Source: Utricularia gibba (lineage: Eukaryota; Streptophyta; Magnoliopsida; Lamiales; Lentibulariaceae). Taken from it: a stretch of DNA of 64,000 bases. The stretch's first letter is position 1, and every line of letters starts with the position of its first letter. The position numbers were made by a program, and so were the translations under genes. Positions 34,962 to 46,175 of this stretch are shown piece by piece. The notes below the pieces were generated by a model, which searched no databases, was not told the DNA's origin, and was given only the letters and a program-made list of their open reading frames with translations. Where the stretch lies: NCBI GenBank assembly GCA_002189035.1, contig NEEC01000017.1:558001-622000 (forward strand), given 5' to 3'.

Positions 34962-36391
34962 TCTTGAGGTGGCATCCCCCAACTCCAAAAGACAGCTGTT
35001 TCAAAAAAAAAAGGAAATGAAAGCTTAAATAATCTCCTATTCTTTTTAAAATCGGAAAAATAAGAAATGTGTACTGTATTATGATCCTGCGATTAGGCCA
35101 ACTTAATAATAAAAAAATACCAAAAGTCGGTTGGTGACGCTGAACTATTCTTCTGTGAAGAAAAGAGTCTGTCTTCTTTTTAAGGTTTCATTGCATAATT
35201 AATGAGCGTTGAAAAATGGTGTTGTCTCAACTGACAACGTCCACAACTGTTCCTCCCTCCAAAGTCCAAATTGAACTCACGGGAATATGAATAGAGATGT
35301 AGTCAACGCATTGCACATGCAATTGGATGACACTCATAAGTTCACATAAAACTTAAATACATAAAAAACGTAAATTATATTAAAAATTAATTACTAATAA
35401 TTTGGAATTTTTTTATATTTTTAATTATTTTAATTTTAAATCTCGATATAATATTATTTGTTTTGACATGAATATCACAAATTTATTCGACCATAATCAT
35501 GTATCTACAAGGCATATATATTACCCCTCACCCCTCCCCTCATATTGATACCTGGATTTTATAAAAATCTGATCACCTTGCAATCCATGTATAATTTGGT
35601 CATTCTTAATGTATAAAATAAAAATTGATAGCGGGTATATTTCTTAAGGACACCAAACATTGATTTAATTCAGTCCTAACCTTTTTGTTTATGTTGTAAT
35701 TCAGTCGTAAATAATTCAAACAACTATAACTTTTTAGTCTGTTGTTGTTAGAAAACGTTGCGAAACCATTTCCATCCATTATGTACGATCATCACTCACT
35801 TGGACTGAGTCAACTCACTGAAGTAGCAGTTGACTCTGTTGTCAATTTCACATCAGCACTGTTTTTTCTTTTTCTAGGTCCCAAACATAAAATTTTGCTG
35901 TCTTATTATTCTCCTTTTTAAGCCTCGTGTTTACGTTGAGATGAAAAAAATGAGAAAGTTGAACAATTTTTTTTTTATTATTATTGTCGGAAAGATTTAT
36001 AGCTGGCTGACATTTTTCGAAATTATAGATTTTTTTTTCTGATTATGATTTTTTATTTCTTTCTAAATATGAGGATAAATTACAAGGGAAAATTCCGTTG
36101 CTTTATTTTGCAGGGATGCGTGTATAAATCTTCAATTGCGCCCTTGCTTACTTCCTAACTTTAAAACATTGAAATTTAAAAAAAAGCCACTAAAAAATCG
36201 ATCACCTTTAGTGTTAATTTTTTGATTTAATGTGTGAGAAATAAATAAAAGTGTGTGAAAAAAATTACCATATTCAATTATTATTTTTTTATCCTATTGT
36301 GAAAGAGTGGGCACATTTATGGATGACCGGATAGCCATAGTTGAAAGGAACACATCTTGTTGCTTTATGGCAATTGCTGCATCACAATGTC
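34962..36391. other. AT-rich spacer; right part is the duplicated H-type 3' flank
   Basis: No gene found. The stretch from about 35740 to 36391 is homologous to 43950-44480. Shared text includes CAGTTGACTC, TTTTTCTAGGT and GGGATGCGTGTATAA / GGGATGAGTGTAATAA. The H-type 3' flank therefore exists at least twice in the array. Confidence 0.55.
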
Positions 36392-36861
36392 TCAACCTGC
36401 AAGGCCTATACCGGCGCCGAATCCGCCGCCTTGACCAAATCCGCCTACCCGACCTCCGCCGCCACTTCCACCGCCACCTCCTCCTCCGGCACCAATTGAT
36501 CCGCCACCGATACCTACACCTGCACCGAACCCGCTACCTTGCCCGAATCCCCCACCCGGGCCTCCGCCACCACTTCCACCTCCTCCGCCACCCCTGCACC
36601 AATCCCTCCATGAGGACCACCACTGCCTATACCGGCACCAAAACCTCCACCAGGACCTCCACTACCTACACCACCACCGAATCCGCTGCCCTGTCCGAAT
36701 CCCCCACCGGGGCCTCCGAATCCTCCTCCACTTCCACCGCCACCACCGGCGCCAAAGCCACCTCCCGCCCTTCTCCCCCACTCAGACTGTCCATAACAAT
36801 TTGCACTGAAACTCAGGCCCAGAATTACAAGCAAACTCAAAGTAGAAAGCGAGAAACCCAT
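36392..36861 (-). pseudogene. Glycine-rich protein locus H, one frameshift
   Basis: The start MGFSLSTLSLLVILGLSFSA (ATG 36859-36861) is a signal peptide, followed by NCYGQSEWGRRAGGGFGAGG. One and a half modules read well. A single base is missing from a C run near 36593, giving a stop at 36514. The Gly frame continues afterwards with GFGQGSGFGAGVGIGGG modules and ends GFGAGIGLAG, TGA at 36392-36394. It lacks the Gly-Val tail of C-G and so sits at the transition to the alpha/beta part of the array. One inserted base would restore the frame, so resequencing is worthwhile. Confidence 0.75.
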
Positions 36862-36912
36862 TCCTAAAGTCGCTCACTTCACTCGCATGCCGATGTTCCT
36901 ACGAGAGCAACG

Positions 36913-37015
36913 TACTTATAGGCTATAGCCCACGCCTACCACGCAAGAAGCTTTGGTCAATGGGGGGTTTCCCGTTAGCAAAGTGCATTAAATGACGGAA
37001 CACTAGGAGAGTCAA
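36913..37015 (-). promoter_or_regulatory. Promoter of H: TATA box, two TTGAC cores, CATTAAATG element
   Basis: CTATAAGTA at 36913-36921. TTGAC cores at 36956-36960 and 37011-37015 flank GCATTAAATG near 36985. Confidence 0.65.
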
Positions 37016-37079
37016 CCATGTCTGCTACCGACCTGACAAGAGAAAAAACAATGTGAAAGAAGAGCTCAAACTCTGAACT

Positions 37080-37990
37080 GTGGAGGTGCCGATTCTTATC
37101 AGAAATAGTGCAGCATCTTGTATTCAATAATTGATTGATTACACCATATATTTCCTTGGCTCACACTCTCCTTTTTGTTTTAACGTGTTTGCAAGAAAAA
37201 TAGTACCTACAAAAAAAAATATGAGAAAACAATTACTCTTACCTAATTCAGGACAAGCCAGTATGAAATGGTTGCCACTAAGTCAACTGATGAAGTCACT
37301 GCCGACATGGAGGACCCTCGTCGACTTCGTCCACCAAAATGATTGTTAACATGGACCACAATTTTAGATTTGAAAAGTATGTTATTGTCTGCGTCTAAGG
37401 ATCTGGTCGGCGTGTCGGCTTCATGGGCGGGCTGCTTTATTCTGGTTGACGTTGTGCCGTGATCATCAAGTTTTTATGGGTACGTTGAAAGAGTGCTGAT
37501 CCAAGTGATCCAGACGTCGTAAATTGTTATCTGAAAACGAAGCTCAAAAAATATTAATATGGGGTAAGTGACCACTCTCGCGGAGTTTTAGGTAGAGAAA
37601 CACCCCGGCATAGAGATGCATGAGGCCTGATCCTGGTGATGGAAGGGTTTTCAAGATCAATGGATGTTTTTCTTTTGTGTTCTGTAGAGAAGACACGACA
37701 CCTGCAAACGTATCGGCGTGGTACCATTCATTTACTGTATGCACGAGGAAGCTGGCTAGTTATTTGATCAAGTAACTGCGTGCAGTCACATGTTTGTGAT
37801 CTGCATCATAGTTTTGATTTGCTGTGAAAATGGATAGACTCATGAACGGGTAGAGCGAACTCATTTCATAATCATCATTCTCATTTGTAAAGGGAAGCAA
37901 CAAATGGCATGGGATACAAAAGCTACAATTATGCTTTCGCAGTGATCTTGAATTGGATGGAGGAATTTACTTTTACTTCGACCAGAGTGC
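37080..37990. repeat. Alpha-gene 3' flank repeat (copy at I)
   Basis: A block of roughly 0.9 kb downstream of alpha gene I recurs, in whole or part, downstream of K (about 45380-46175), O (about 55390-56108) and P (about 58290-58700). Shared text includes AAGTTTTTATGGGTAC, GATGGAAGGGTTTTCAAGAT and ATAGTTTTGATTTGCTGTGA. It has no convincing gene and marks the duplication unit. Confidence 0.75.
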
Positions 37991-37995
37991 ATGCT

Positions 37996-38538
37996 TCAGC
38001 CCGAACCGCCAATTCCCGCACCGAATCCACTACCTTGTCCGAACCCACCTGTAAAGCCTCCACCTCCGCTTCCACCACCGCCACCTCCTCCCGCACCGAT
38101 CGCACCACCAGGACCGCCGATGCCTACACCTGCACCAAATCCGCTACCTTGCCCAAACCCCCCTCCGGGACCTCCACCACCGCTTCCACCGCCGCCGCCT
38201 CCTCCAGCACCAATCCCACCACCTGGACCGCCGATCCCTACGCCACCACCGAATCCGCTACCTTGCCCAAACCCTCCTCCGGGACCCCCACCACCGCTTC
38301 CACCGCCGCCGCCTCCCCCGGCACCAAAACCTCCACCGGGACCACTACTGCCTACACCAGCACCGAATCCGCTGCCCTGTCCGAATCCCCCACCGGGGCC
38401 TCCGAATCCGCCTCCACTTCCACCACCACCACCAGCTCCAAAGCCACCCCCTGCCCTTCTCCCCCAATCAGACTGTCCAAAACAGTTTGCACTCAAACTC
38501 AGACCCAGAATTAGAAGAACCCCAGAGCAGATTGCCAT
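37996..38538 (-). CDS. Alpha-type secreted glycine-rich protein I, open with a displaced start (180 aa)
   Basis: The open frame from ATG 38536-38538 begins MAICSGVLLILGLSLSANCF. It gives a short but usable signal peptide, then QSDWGRRAGGGFGAGGGGGS, four GFGQGSGFG modules and the alpha-type end GFGAGIGGSG with TGA at 37996-37998. In the other alpha genes translation starts 17 bases upstream (here 38553-38555) with MGYSRRWQSA. Here one missing base in the AGAAGGAACC text turns that frame into a 14-codon dead end. Either ribosomes use the second ATG or the base loss is an error. A secreted wall-type GRP without a Gly-Val tail. Confidence 0.75.
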   Translation of the reverse strand: MAICSGVLLILGLSLSANCFGQSDWGRRAGGGFGAGGGGGSGGGFGGPGGGFGQGSGFGAGVGSSGPGGGFGAGGGGGGGSGGGGPGGGFGQGSGFGGGVGIGGPGGGIGAGGGGGGGSGGGGPGGGFGQGSGFGAGVGIGGPGGAIGAGGGGGGGSGGGGFTGGFGQGSGFGAGIGGSG

Positions 38539-38613
38539 CTCCTCGAGTAACCCATTTCTCACACACCACACCTCACTCCTCCGTTGATGCCGATATGCCT
38601 CCCCAGGGCAATG

Positions 38614-38712
38614 TATTTATAGTGCACATCCACCATGCAACACATAGCAGGTCAACGAGAGAGTCCCCGCTGGGTTGTTGGGCATTAAATGACACTACAC
38701 TCTCAAAGTCAA
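38614..38712 (-). promoter_or_regulatory. Promoter of I: TATA box, two TTGAC cores, CATTAAATG element
   Basis: CTATAAATA at 38614-38622. TTGAC cores at 38651-38655 and 38708-38712 flank GCATTAAATGACACTACACT at 38682-38701. This is the best-conserved version of the array promoter. Confidence 0.7.
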
Positions 38713-40622
38713 GCAACTGCTCCGATCCCTCCCATTTCACATGGAAAAAATAGAATGTGAAAGCATGGAAAAGGAGACGCGATCGACATAAGTTTGTGGT
38801 GATTCTTGTGCATCAATTTGAATTCTTATGAACCAAATTTTTTTGATGAAAATAAATGTCCTAGAAGTATAAAAATGCGTACATAAATCTAAAAAATAGA
38901 GAAGTGTTAGGATTATACTTTTTAAATATTATATACAAAAGATTAAAGATGATCACTTTTTTAAGCAATATTGTATTTATTGGAAATATGGTGTGAGAGA
39001 CAAGGTGTTAAATCCCACATTGTTACTTGAAACTCATTTAAACTAGTTCATATAAGATGATATAGTTCTAAACTTCTCCGGTCTAAGAATGAGTTGGGAT
39101 TTATTTATTAAATCGCTTTGGGTTTGAGAAGAGCCCCCTGAAACCCAAAACATTGATTTCTGTAGACCCAGAACATGTGCTCGAAGATTCTCTTGAATCT
39201 TGGAGAATTGAAAAACCATTTAGGACATCGACATGTCTGAGGATTTCGTCATATATGATTCGTATAATCATGTTCAAATACACATGTATCTTTACGCTTT
39301 GCAATATTCAAAACGAAGCGAATATTGTATTCTGATGATTACATTTTCTCTTATTATACTGTATTATCTGAATGTCACTATTGATATGCACCAATTTATC
39401 ATAAAATGTCACATGCATAGTGTAATTCGTCATTAATGTTTTGTAATTTGCACACATTAATTATCTACAATAATTATTGTCAGTTCTAATTTGCAATAAA
39501 CTCAATTGCACCTATTTTCAAAGCCCACTTAGAATGATAGTATTCATTTTTTTTTTCAAGAACCATGTGGTATTTACAACTCAAATATGGGGATTCGGCA
39601 AATGTTCCAAATTCCTGCACGGGATATGTGAGTGCATGTAACAACTGACAAAGTGTATAAATTTGTAATTGTTGTTGATTTTTATAACTAAAAGTTTCTT
39701 TTAGATTCAGAATAATTGTGTCAATAGTTACTATTGTTTACACAAATGACATAATTTAAGTTGAATATATATGTAATCCATTCATTGATGAATAGAATTG
39801 TAGAGTCAATATTGTTTGTTGATGATGATATTGTTGATGCTTTTAATGGTCTGGTCAAAGATCATTGATTTTAATATATTGATGTAAAAACTAGTCATAA
39901 CTGAAAGAAGATGCGTAGCTCACAAACTAGAAGCCTTGTTTTAGATTGAAGATGCAAAAATGTGATATGTTGTTTTTTACTCAACATGAAGCATAAGAAT
40001 TATCTCATCACAATTTAACAATAACTTGTACTCATGTACATTATTTTATTTTGTCAGCACATATTAATATACCACTTTTTAATTAAATAAATAATAATTG
40101 CAACTATTTTCAGGAATCCATGCCATCCACTAATCTAACCAAATTTCCATCCTATGGGTTCCAATTCATACAAAGGGAATATCTGCCCCGTTAAGGAAAG
40201 ATCATGTGACTTATTACAAACGGAATGCTTTTCGAATGCCCAGGATCTTCCAAATTATGTTTGGTTCATCCCAAGACTGTTGATTAAAGGTGTATATTAT
40301 CAAAGAGGTTCAGGGTTTTTGAAATCAGTAAGTAAAGATGTGTTTGATATAAAGTTTTTAAAAAAATTGATAAATTGTATATTAAATAATAAAGATATAA
40401 GAAACACCTCCTTTTAAAATATCGAAAGAAAAAAAATGTTTTGTAAATAAAAATATTTATATTTAATTTGAAGGATAGAATAAGATAAACCATAAGCATA
40501 ACTACCTGAGCATCTTTCACAACTAAAGTGACTGAATTTGGCACAGTATACAACACAAACTTGCACATCAGAAACATAGTGTGTACGGCCATAACTTGAG
40601 CATCCTTCTCAACAAAGGTGAA
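38713..40622. other. Spacer between I and J, no gene seen
   Basis: 38713 to about 39470 is homologous to the upstream region of M (51900-52340), except for an insertion of roughly 260 bp at about 38976-39240. That insertion contains GTTAAATCCCACATTG and may be a retroelement fragment. The remainder is AT-rich. 40120-40620 is the beta-gene 3' flank, shared with 60450-60780 and 53600-53720. Confidence 0.55.
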
Positions 40623-41432
40623 TCAATTTGAACCCCCGATTCCGGCACCAAATCCACTGGCTTGCACAAATGTGCCTCGGAAGTCCCCACTTCCACTTCC
40701 ACCGCCGCCGCCTCCTCCGGCACCGATCGCACCACCAGGACCACCGATCCCTACTCCAGCACCAAACCCACTGCCTTGCCCAAATCCCCCACCAGGAAAT
40801 CCACCTCCACTTCCACCGCCGCCTCCTCCTCCGGCACCGATCGCACCACCAGGACCTCCTAGTCCAACACCTGCACCAAACCCGCTGCCTTGTCCAAATC
40901 CTCCCCCAGGGCCACCACCTCCACTTCCACCACCCCCACCTCCTCCGGCACCGATTCCACCACCTGGACCGCCGGTCCCAATACCAGCACCGAATCCGCT
41001 TCCCTGCCCGAACCCCCCACCGGGACCTCCACCTCCACTTCCACCACCCCCGCCTCCTCCGGCACCGATTCCACCACCTGGGCCGCCGGTCCCAATACCA
41101 GCACCGAATCCGCTTCCCTGCCCGAACCCCCCACCGGGACCTCCACCTCCACTTCCACCACCGCCACCTCCTCCAGCACCTATTCCACCTCCAGGACCAC
41201 CACTACCAATACCACCACCGAATCCGCTACCTTGCCCGAATCCCCCACCAGGGCCTCTGAACACCCCTCCACTTCCGCCACCGCCGGCAGCTCCAAAGCC
41301 ACTTCCTACCCTCCTTGTACCCCATCCGTAACCCCCCCTCCATTCAGATTGAGCAGAAGAAATTGCACTCCAGCTCAGCCCCAGAATTAGAAGCAAACCC
41401 AATGCAGAAATCCTTTTCTGTGAGAACCCCAT
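40623..41432 (-). CDS. Beta-type secreted glycine-rich protein J, intact (269 aa)
   Basis: The start MGFSQKRISALGLLLILGLS (ATG 41430-41432) matches the other beta genes. Upstream in-frame ATGs lie before the likely cap site and were ignored. The signal peptide ends near SAISSA. The linker QSEWRGGYGWGTRRVGSGFG and the block GGVFRGPGGG are beta signatures. Five GFGQGSGFG modules of about 38 residues follow. The beta end is DFRGTFVQASGFGAGIGGSN with TGA at 40623-40625. It is the longest intact array member. Two internal modules (about 40935-41162) are nearly identical 114-bp units. A predicted structural wall protein. Confidence 0.85.
   Translation of the reverse strand: MGFSQKRISALGLLLILGLSWSAISSAQSEWRGGYGWGTRRVGSGFGAAGGGGSGGVFRGPGGGFGQGSGFGGGIGSGGPGGGIGAGGGGGGGSGGGGPGGGFGQGSGFGAGIGTGGPGGGIGAGGGGGGGSGGGGPGGGFGQGSGFGAGIGTGGPGGGIGAGGGGGGGSGGGGPGGGFGQGSGFGAGVGLGGPGGAIGAGGGGGGGSGGGFPGGGFGQGSGFGAGVGIGGPGGAIGAGGGGGGGSGSGDFRGTFVQASGFGAGIGGSN
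40935..41162 (-). repeat. Two nearly identical 114-bp coding modules in J
   Basis: Adjacent 114-bp units encoding GGGFGQGSGFGAGIGTGGPG plus the Gly/Ser spacer differ at only a few bases. This indicates recent in-frame unequal exchange or slippage. Confidence 0.8.
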
Positions 41433-41481
41433 ATCAAAACTCACTTCACTTTGCATGGTCGATATTCCTCCAAGCGCCATA

Positions 41482-41559
41482 TATTTATAGTCCACAGGCA
41501 CACTGGAATAGTCAATGACCTGGGAAAGAGCATTCAATGACACCACACCGCAATGTCAA
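41482..41559 (-). promoter_or_regulatory. Promoter of J: TATA box and two TTGAC cores
   Basis: CTATAAATA at 41482-41490. TTGAC cores at 41511-41515 and 41555-41559 flank GCATTCAATGACACCACAC. Confidence 0.65.
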
Positions 41560-42240
41560 ACTTATCCGCAATCTTACAATTTTGACTTCTAAAGAAAATG
41601 AATGCCGACTTTGGGCTCTGTGAACCATTTGTATCATCAACTAATTTCTCATTGATATTCAATAAAGTGCCTTCCATTTCATCAAGTTATTCAAATTAAA
41701 CACTCAATATGTTAAGCATCGTGATGTTACTGGTTAGCAGAGCAGAAAAAATCTTCTCCCAAAAAATATTATAATCCCCACACGCATCAAATAGAAAAAT
41801 TCATTTTCTTATAAACTGACTAAAGAAGTTTTAAAAATGGCTTCACTCAAACGTCTATAAGTCTCATGAAATAACTTCGGAGGTTGTCTCCTAGCGGCCG
41901 TACCCCTACTGAGTTCAAACCAGAGAGTCAAGATTTCGTGTTCCAATGCTGACTCATGAATCAACTGCCGACATGTGCTACTTTGTCCGAGTTTCATACT
42001 TGGTCATTTGGTGAAGATTAGTTCACATGATGTCATCAAAACCCATATTATAATTATAGTTTACACTCAGTGGTTTCGAGTTTGAACCAACCGATTCATA
42101 TAAATTATAGTTCCATAATTGTAAAAATATCGATTCTTATTCGAAATTGGAATCTTGATGCTGAAATCTAGTTGGAACTGCAATCCCACGTTTTAGTTTG
42201 AGTCACGGTTCATATTCAAATTGACCCCAACACTATCAAA
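41560..42240. other. Conserved beta-gene upstream flank
   Basis: Matches the upstream flanks of L (48960-49330) and Q (62210-63000), and the orphan flank at 57640-58140. No gene found. Confidence 0.6.
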
Positions 42241-42500
42241 TATGATGTGTTTTATGAACTAAAACATCTTCACTTTTTAGGTAGCGGGCGGGCGGGAAGT
42301 GTGTGCAAAGTGCTTAGTCTAGTTCAAATATGATGTGTTTTATGAACTAAAACATCTTCACTTTTTAGGTAGCGGGCGGGCGGGAAGTGTGTGCAAAGTG
42401 CTTAGTCTAGTTCAAATATGATGTGTTTTATGAACTAAAACATCTTCACTTTTTAGGTAGCGGGCGGGCGGGAAGTGTGTGCAAAGTGCTTAGTCTAGTT
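42241..42500. repeat. 88-bp tandem repeat, three copies
   Basis: Copies start at 42241, 42329 and 42417 with TATGATGTGTTTTATGAACT and include TAGCGGGCGGGCGGGAAGTG. They appear identical, which points to very recent amplification. The third is a few bases short. Confidence 0.95.
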
Positions 42501-42873
42501 GGGCTTAGCGGGTTTTCAAGGTTGTTCAGCAGTTACACGCACTGTGTGGCTTTGGGTGGCAACATGATGTGGTATTGTGGCTCAAGGAAGATAGTGTGAA
42601 TTATGTGTGGTTTCGATGGAGTGCTGGACTTCTTCCTTACTTATTGTTGGGGTTTTACCGGGTTAAAAGCTGTGTTTTACTTGTTTTGTTCATCAATCAT
42701 ATGTACCATAAAGTCCATAGAGTGCATAACAAATGTTTACACCAACACTTAATTTTAGTAGGGGAACTTAACACAGCATCAGTTTTTCAGGTTAACAACT
42801 GGTATTAGAGATAACTGTGAATAAAATACATGGTATGCCCAATTTTACTGTAAGGATCATTCATGTTCGTATA

Positions 42874-43618
42874 TGTTAAAGATTGAAATTTTACATGATG
42901 GTGTATTTGGAAGCTTGATCGAAAATAAGAAAAGTAAAGAAAAACACACAGATTTTACGTGAAACCTCGAAGTGAAAGAAAACCACGGACAATGAAACCG
43001 TCCACTATACAAAAAAAGAAATTAATTTAGTTACAATACACACAGGAAACACAATGACACAAGAAAAAAGAAAAATAATGTTGATGGGGGATAAATCAGT
43101 AGAGCGTAATCGACTTCTAAAAGGTAGTCAAAAGATATTCTAAGGGGATAATGCCAGTCGACAGACCGATATCTGTCAGATTTCTGATAGATATGGCCGT
43201 ATGGCACAATCTGAAAAGCGGCCGAATTACGATATAACAAGCGGGCGATATCTGAAAAGCGAGATCGTATAGCAAGTGCAGAAAGCAACCGATATTTGCA
43301 GACGTCAGGATTCGACTAGATTGAGCTCTTCTATAAATAGAATAAATCATTACGGAGAAAGGGTTGGACCCGAAGAACTCTTCAACTAGTACCATCTTCT
43401 CTACCACCTCCGTCTAGTGGAAATCTTTTTCGGCGATCTCCGATAGCTCCGTGGTTTTTCCGTTTTCTGGCGGTTTCCACGTAAATATCTTTGCTTACTC
43501 TTACCTCAATTGATCAAACCAAACCCATCGCAAAAAAACGCAACTAAGTGCGATATTCCTGACTACCCTTATCACCATAAAATCGGCTTCATCTTGAATA
43601 TCGATTTTATCCGTAACA
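42874..43618. mobile_element. Probable LTR-derived insertion with inverted arms
   Basis: The block runs from TGTTAAAG to CCGTAACA. The right side (43440-43500) reads CCGTGGTTTTTCCG...TTTCCACGTAAAT, text typical of a copia LTR end, with a TATA-like TCTATAAATAG at 43329-43339. The left side (42890-43010) carries the reverse complement of the same text (TTTTACGTGAAACC..AAACCACGG). Two LTR pieces therefore seem to face each other. No matching target duplication was found and the boundaries are tentative. Confidence 0.4.
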
Positions 43619-46175
43619 GATGTAACTTTAAAATCCTTGAAATAAATGTCTTATATCTCTACTCATATCATGTTATGTAAGAGATACATTATGTATTGTT
43701 GTTGAGTTAAATTATAATGGCCCATCACTTGTCCCTCAAGCACTAAGGAATCCGATTCTAAAAGATTACATCTAAAAGTGATAGCAATTATTAACCTATA
43801 CATAGATAACAATCTCTCATATAGAATTAGTTCTGAAGTTTTTTGTGATGTATTTCAGTTCTATAGCTTTTGTTTCTATTGTCATGGCACCATGATTGCT
43901 GTAGAAAGTCTTATTATTGAAAGCGATATACCAATAATTCAAACCACGACTTTTGTTTTTTTTTCTTGTTGTTGGAAAACTTTGCCCAAGCATCCCCATG
44001 GATAAACTCACTGCCACTGAAAAAAAAAAACGCAGAGTCAACTCGAAGATGCAGCAGTTGACTCATGATGCCAACTTCGTATCAGTACCTACATGTCTTT
44101 TTTTTCTAGGTTTCAAACCTAATTATTGTGCTGTCTAATCATTGCCATTGAAAATAAAACTTTATTTTAATCTTTTTGTTAATTTTCCCTTTCAGAAACA
44201 AGATTTGCAAGTTGGCTGAAACATTTTATTGTTAAAATGATAAGTCTAATTTTCTTTTGCTTGATAAATATCAGGATAAATTATATGCGAAAATTGCGTT
44301 GCTTTGTTATTATATTACAGGGATGAGTGTAATAAGATCTTCAATTAATTACTTCCTAAATCAAAAGTATTTACGTGATTGAAAATTAAACAAAAATAAG
44401 GTTTTCTTAGTGGGACTGGCTCTTGTTTCATCACAACATCTCATCCTCCAAGATATATATGGGCACCAAATCTGCTGTATTCAAATTAAGGATTCAATGA
44501 GTTGGATGAATACGTATGAAATTCAAGTCTATAGAAAAAATTAATCATATTTGAAAAAAATTAAACTCAATCAATTACTAATTATTCATAATTTCTTATA
44601 TATTTCATCATATCACTTTAATGTTTCAATATGTATTTGTTTGCTCTGCCCCAAATGGAATTAATCTTGGTTCATTTAAAAAAAAAATTTTAGATTGTAA
44701 GTAGTGATTTGGTGATAAGTCGATCTAATTTTTGTTATATAAATTCAATGCACTTTCTTGTTTTTTTTATATTAGAGCAAATAAATGTATATCGAAAAAT
44801 AAAAATAATATGATTAAATATATTTGAGATTGTACACTATTATTAATAGATTGTACCTAATATTTTCATTTATAATCTATGCTATTGCTGTACTTAAGCT
44901 TCGCATATGTTCACTGAAGTTATTAAATCTTTAATTTCAATATGATATTAAAAGATTTGTCTTGCAATATGGTTGGGTGGCCGAAATGGGACTATGATTT
45001 TCAGTTAAAAAAAAATAAAAAAATAAACACAAAATAACATAATTGACACAAAAACATGAAATTCAGTTAATGGCCTATGCGGGAAATCCCAAGCACATAA
45101 CAGAATCCACGAAACCAGGATTGATGAGTTGCCCTCTTCCAATGGTTGTGGAGATTTTATTCCTTAACAACAATCTGATTTTCCAACGTAATCTTACAGC
45201 ATAGCATCAGCTTGTCCCACTCAAGCAGCTTCCCACTTGATTTGTACGGCTGGTATCCTTGAGACTCGTTGCAAAACCCCTGAACCCGATCAGCCTCAAT
45301 TGGGAGAAAACCCTCAGCCCTGATACTTGTTGCTACCGACAATTTGACAGGGAAAAAAACAATGTCAAAAGAGAGCTCATCGCTGAACTCTGGAGGCGCC
45401 GATTCTTATATTATCAGAAAGAGTGCAGCATCTTGTATTCAATAATTGATTAATTATACAATAAATTCCTTTGGGTCACACTCTTCATTTTGTTTTATTG
45501 TGTTTGGAAGCAAAATAATACCTACAAAAGTAAATGAGAAAATAATTACTCTTGGCTAATTCACTGCCGACGTCGAGGGCCCTCGTTGACTTCGTCCACC
45601 AAAATGATTGTCAACGTGGACCCCACTTGTAAACTTGAAAACTGCATGCTATTCTCTGCGTCGAAGGTTCTGGTCGGCAGGGGGTTTCTCCTGTTTCGGA
45701 TCAGCAAGTTTTTATGGGTACATTGAAAGCATGCTGATCCAAGTGATCCAGACGTTGTGAATTCTTATCTGAAAAAGAAGCTCAATTAATTTTAATATGG
45801 GGTAAGTGACGAATCTCGCGGAGTTTTAGATAGAGAAACACCCCGGTACAGAGATGCATGAGGCCTGATCCGGGTGATGGAAGGGTTTTCGAGATCAATG
45901 GATTTCTTTCGTTTGTGTGGTGCAATTCATTTACTGTATGCACGAGGAAGCTGGTTATTCATTTGATCAAGAAACCGCATGCAGTCACATCATTGCAACC
46001 AATCTGCATCATAGTTTTGATTTGCTGTGAAAATGGACAGCCTCTTAAAAGGTAGAGCGAACTTACTTCATAATTATCATTCTAATTTGTAAAGGTAGAT
46101 GCATGACATGCGATACGAAAGCTACAACTATGCGTTCGTAGTGAATGTGCTTTCACTTCGAGCAAAGCGTATGTT
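43619..46175. other. Spacer holding duplicated flanks and a ghost GRP site
   Basis: 43950-44480 repeats the H-type 3' flank (35740-36420). The few bases around 44463 (GGCACCAAATCTGCTG) look like the last trace of a GRP coding end. 44400-45230 is homologous to 53945-54720. An open frame of 61 codons at 45157-45342 has no family I recognise. From about 45380 the alpha 3' flank of K begins. Confidence 0.5.
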
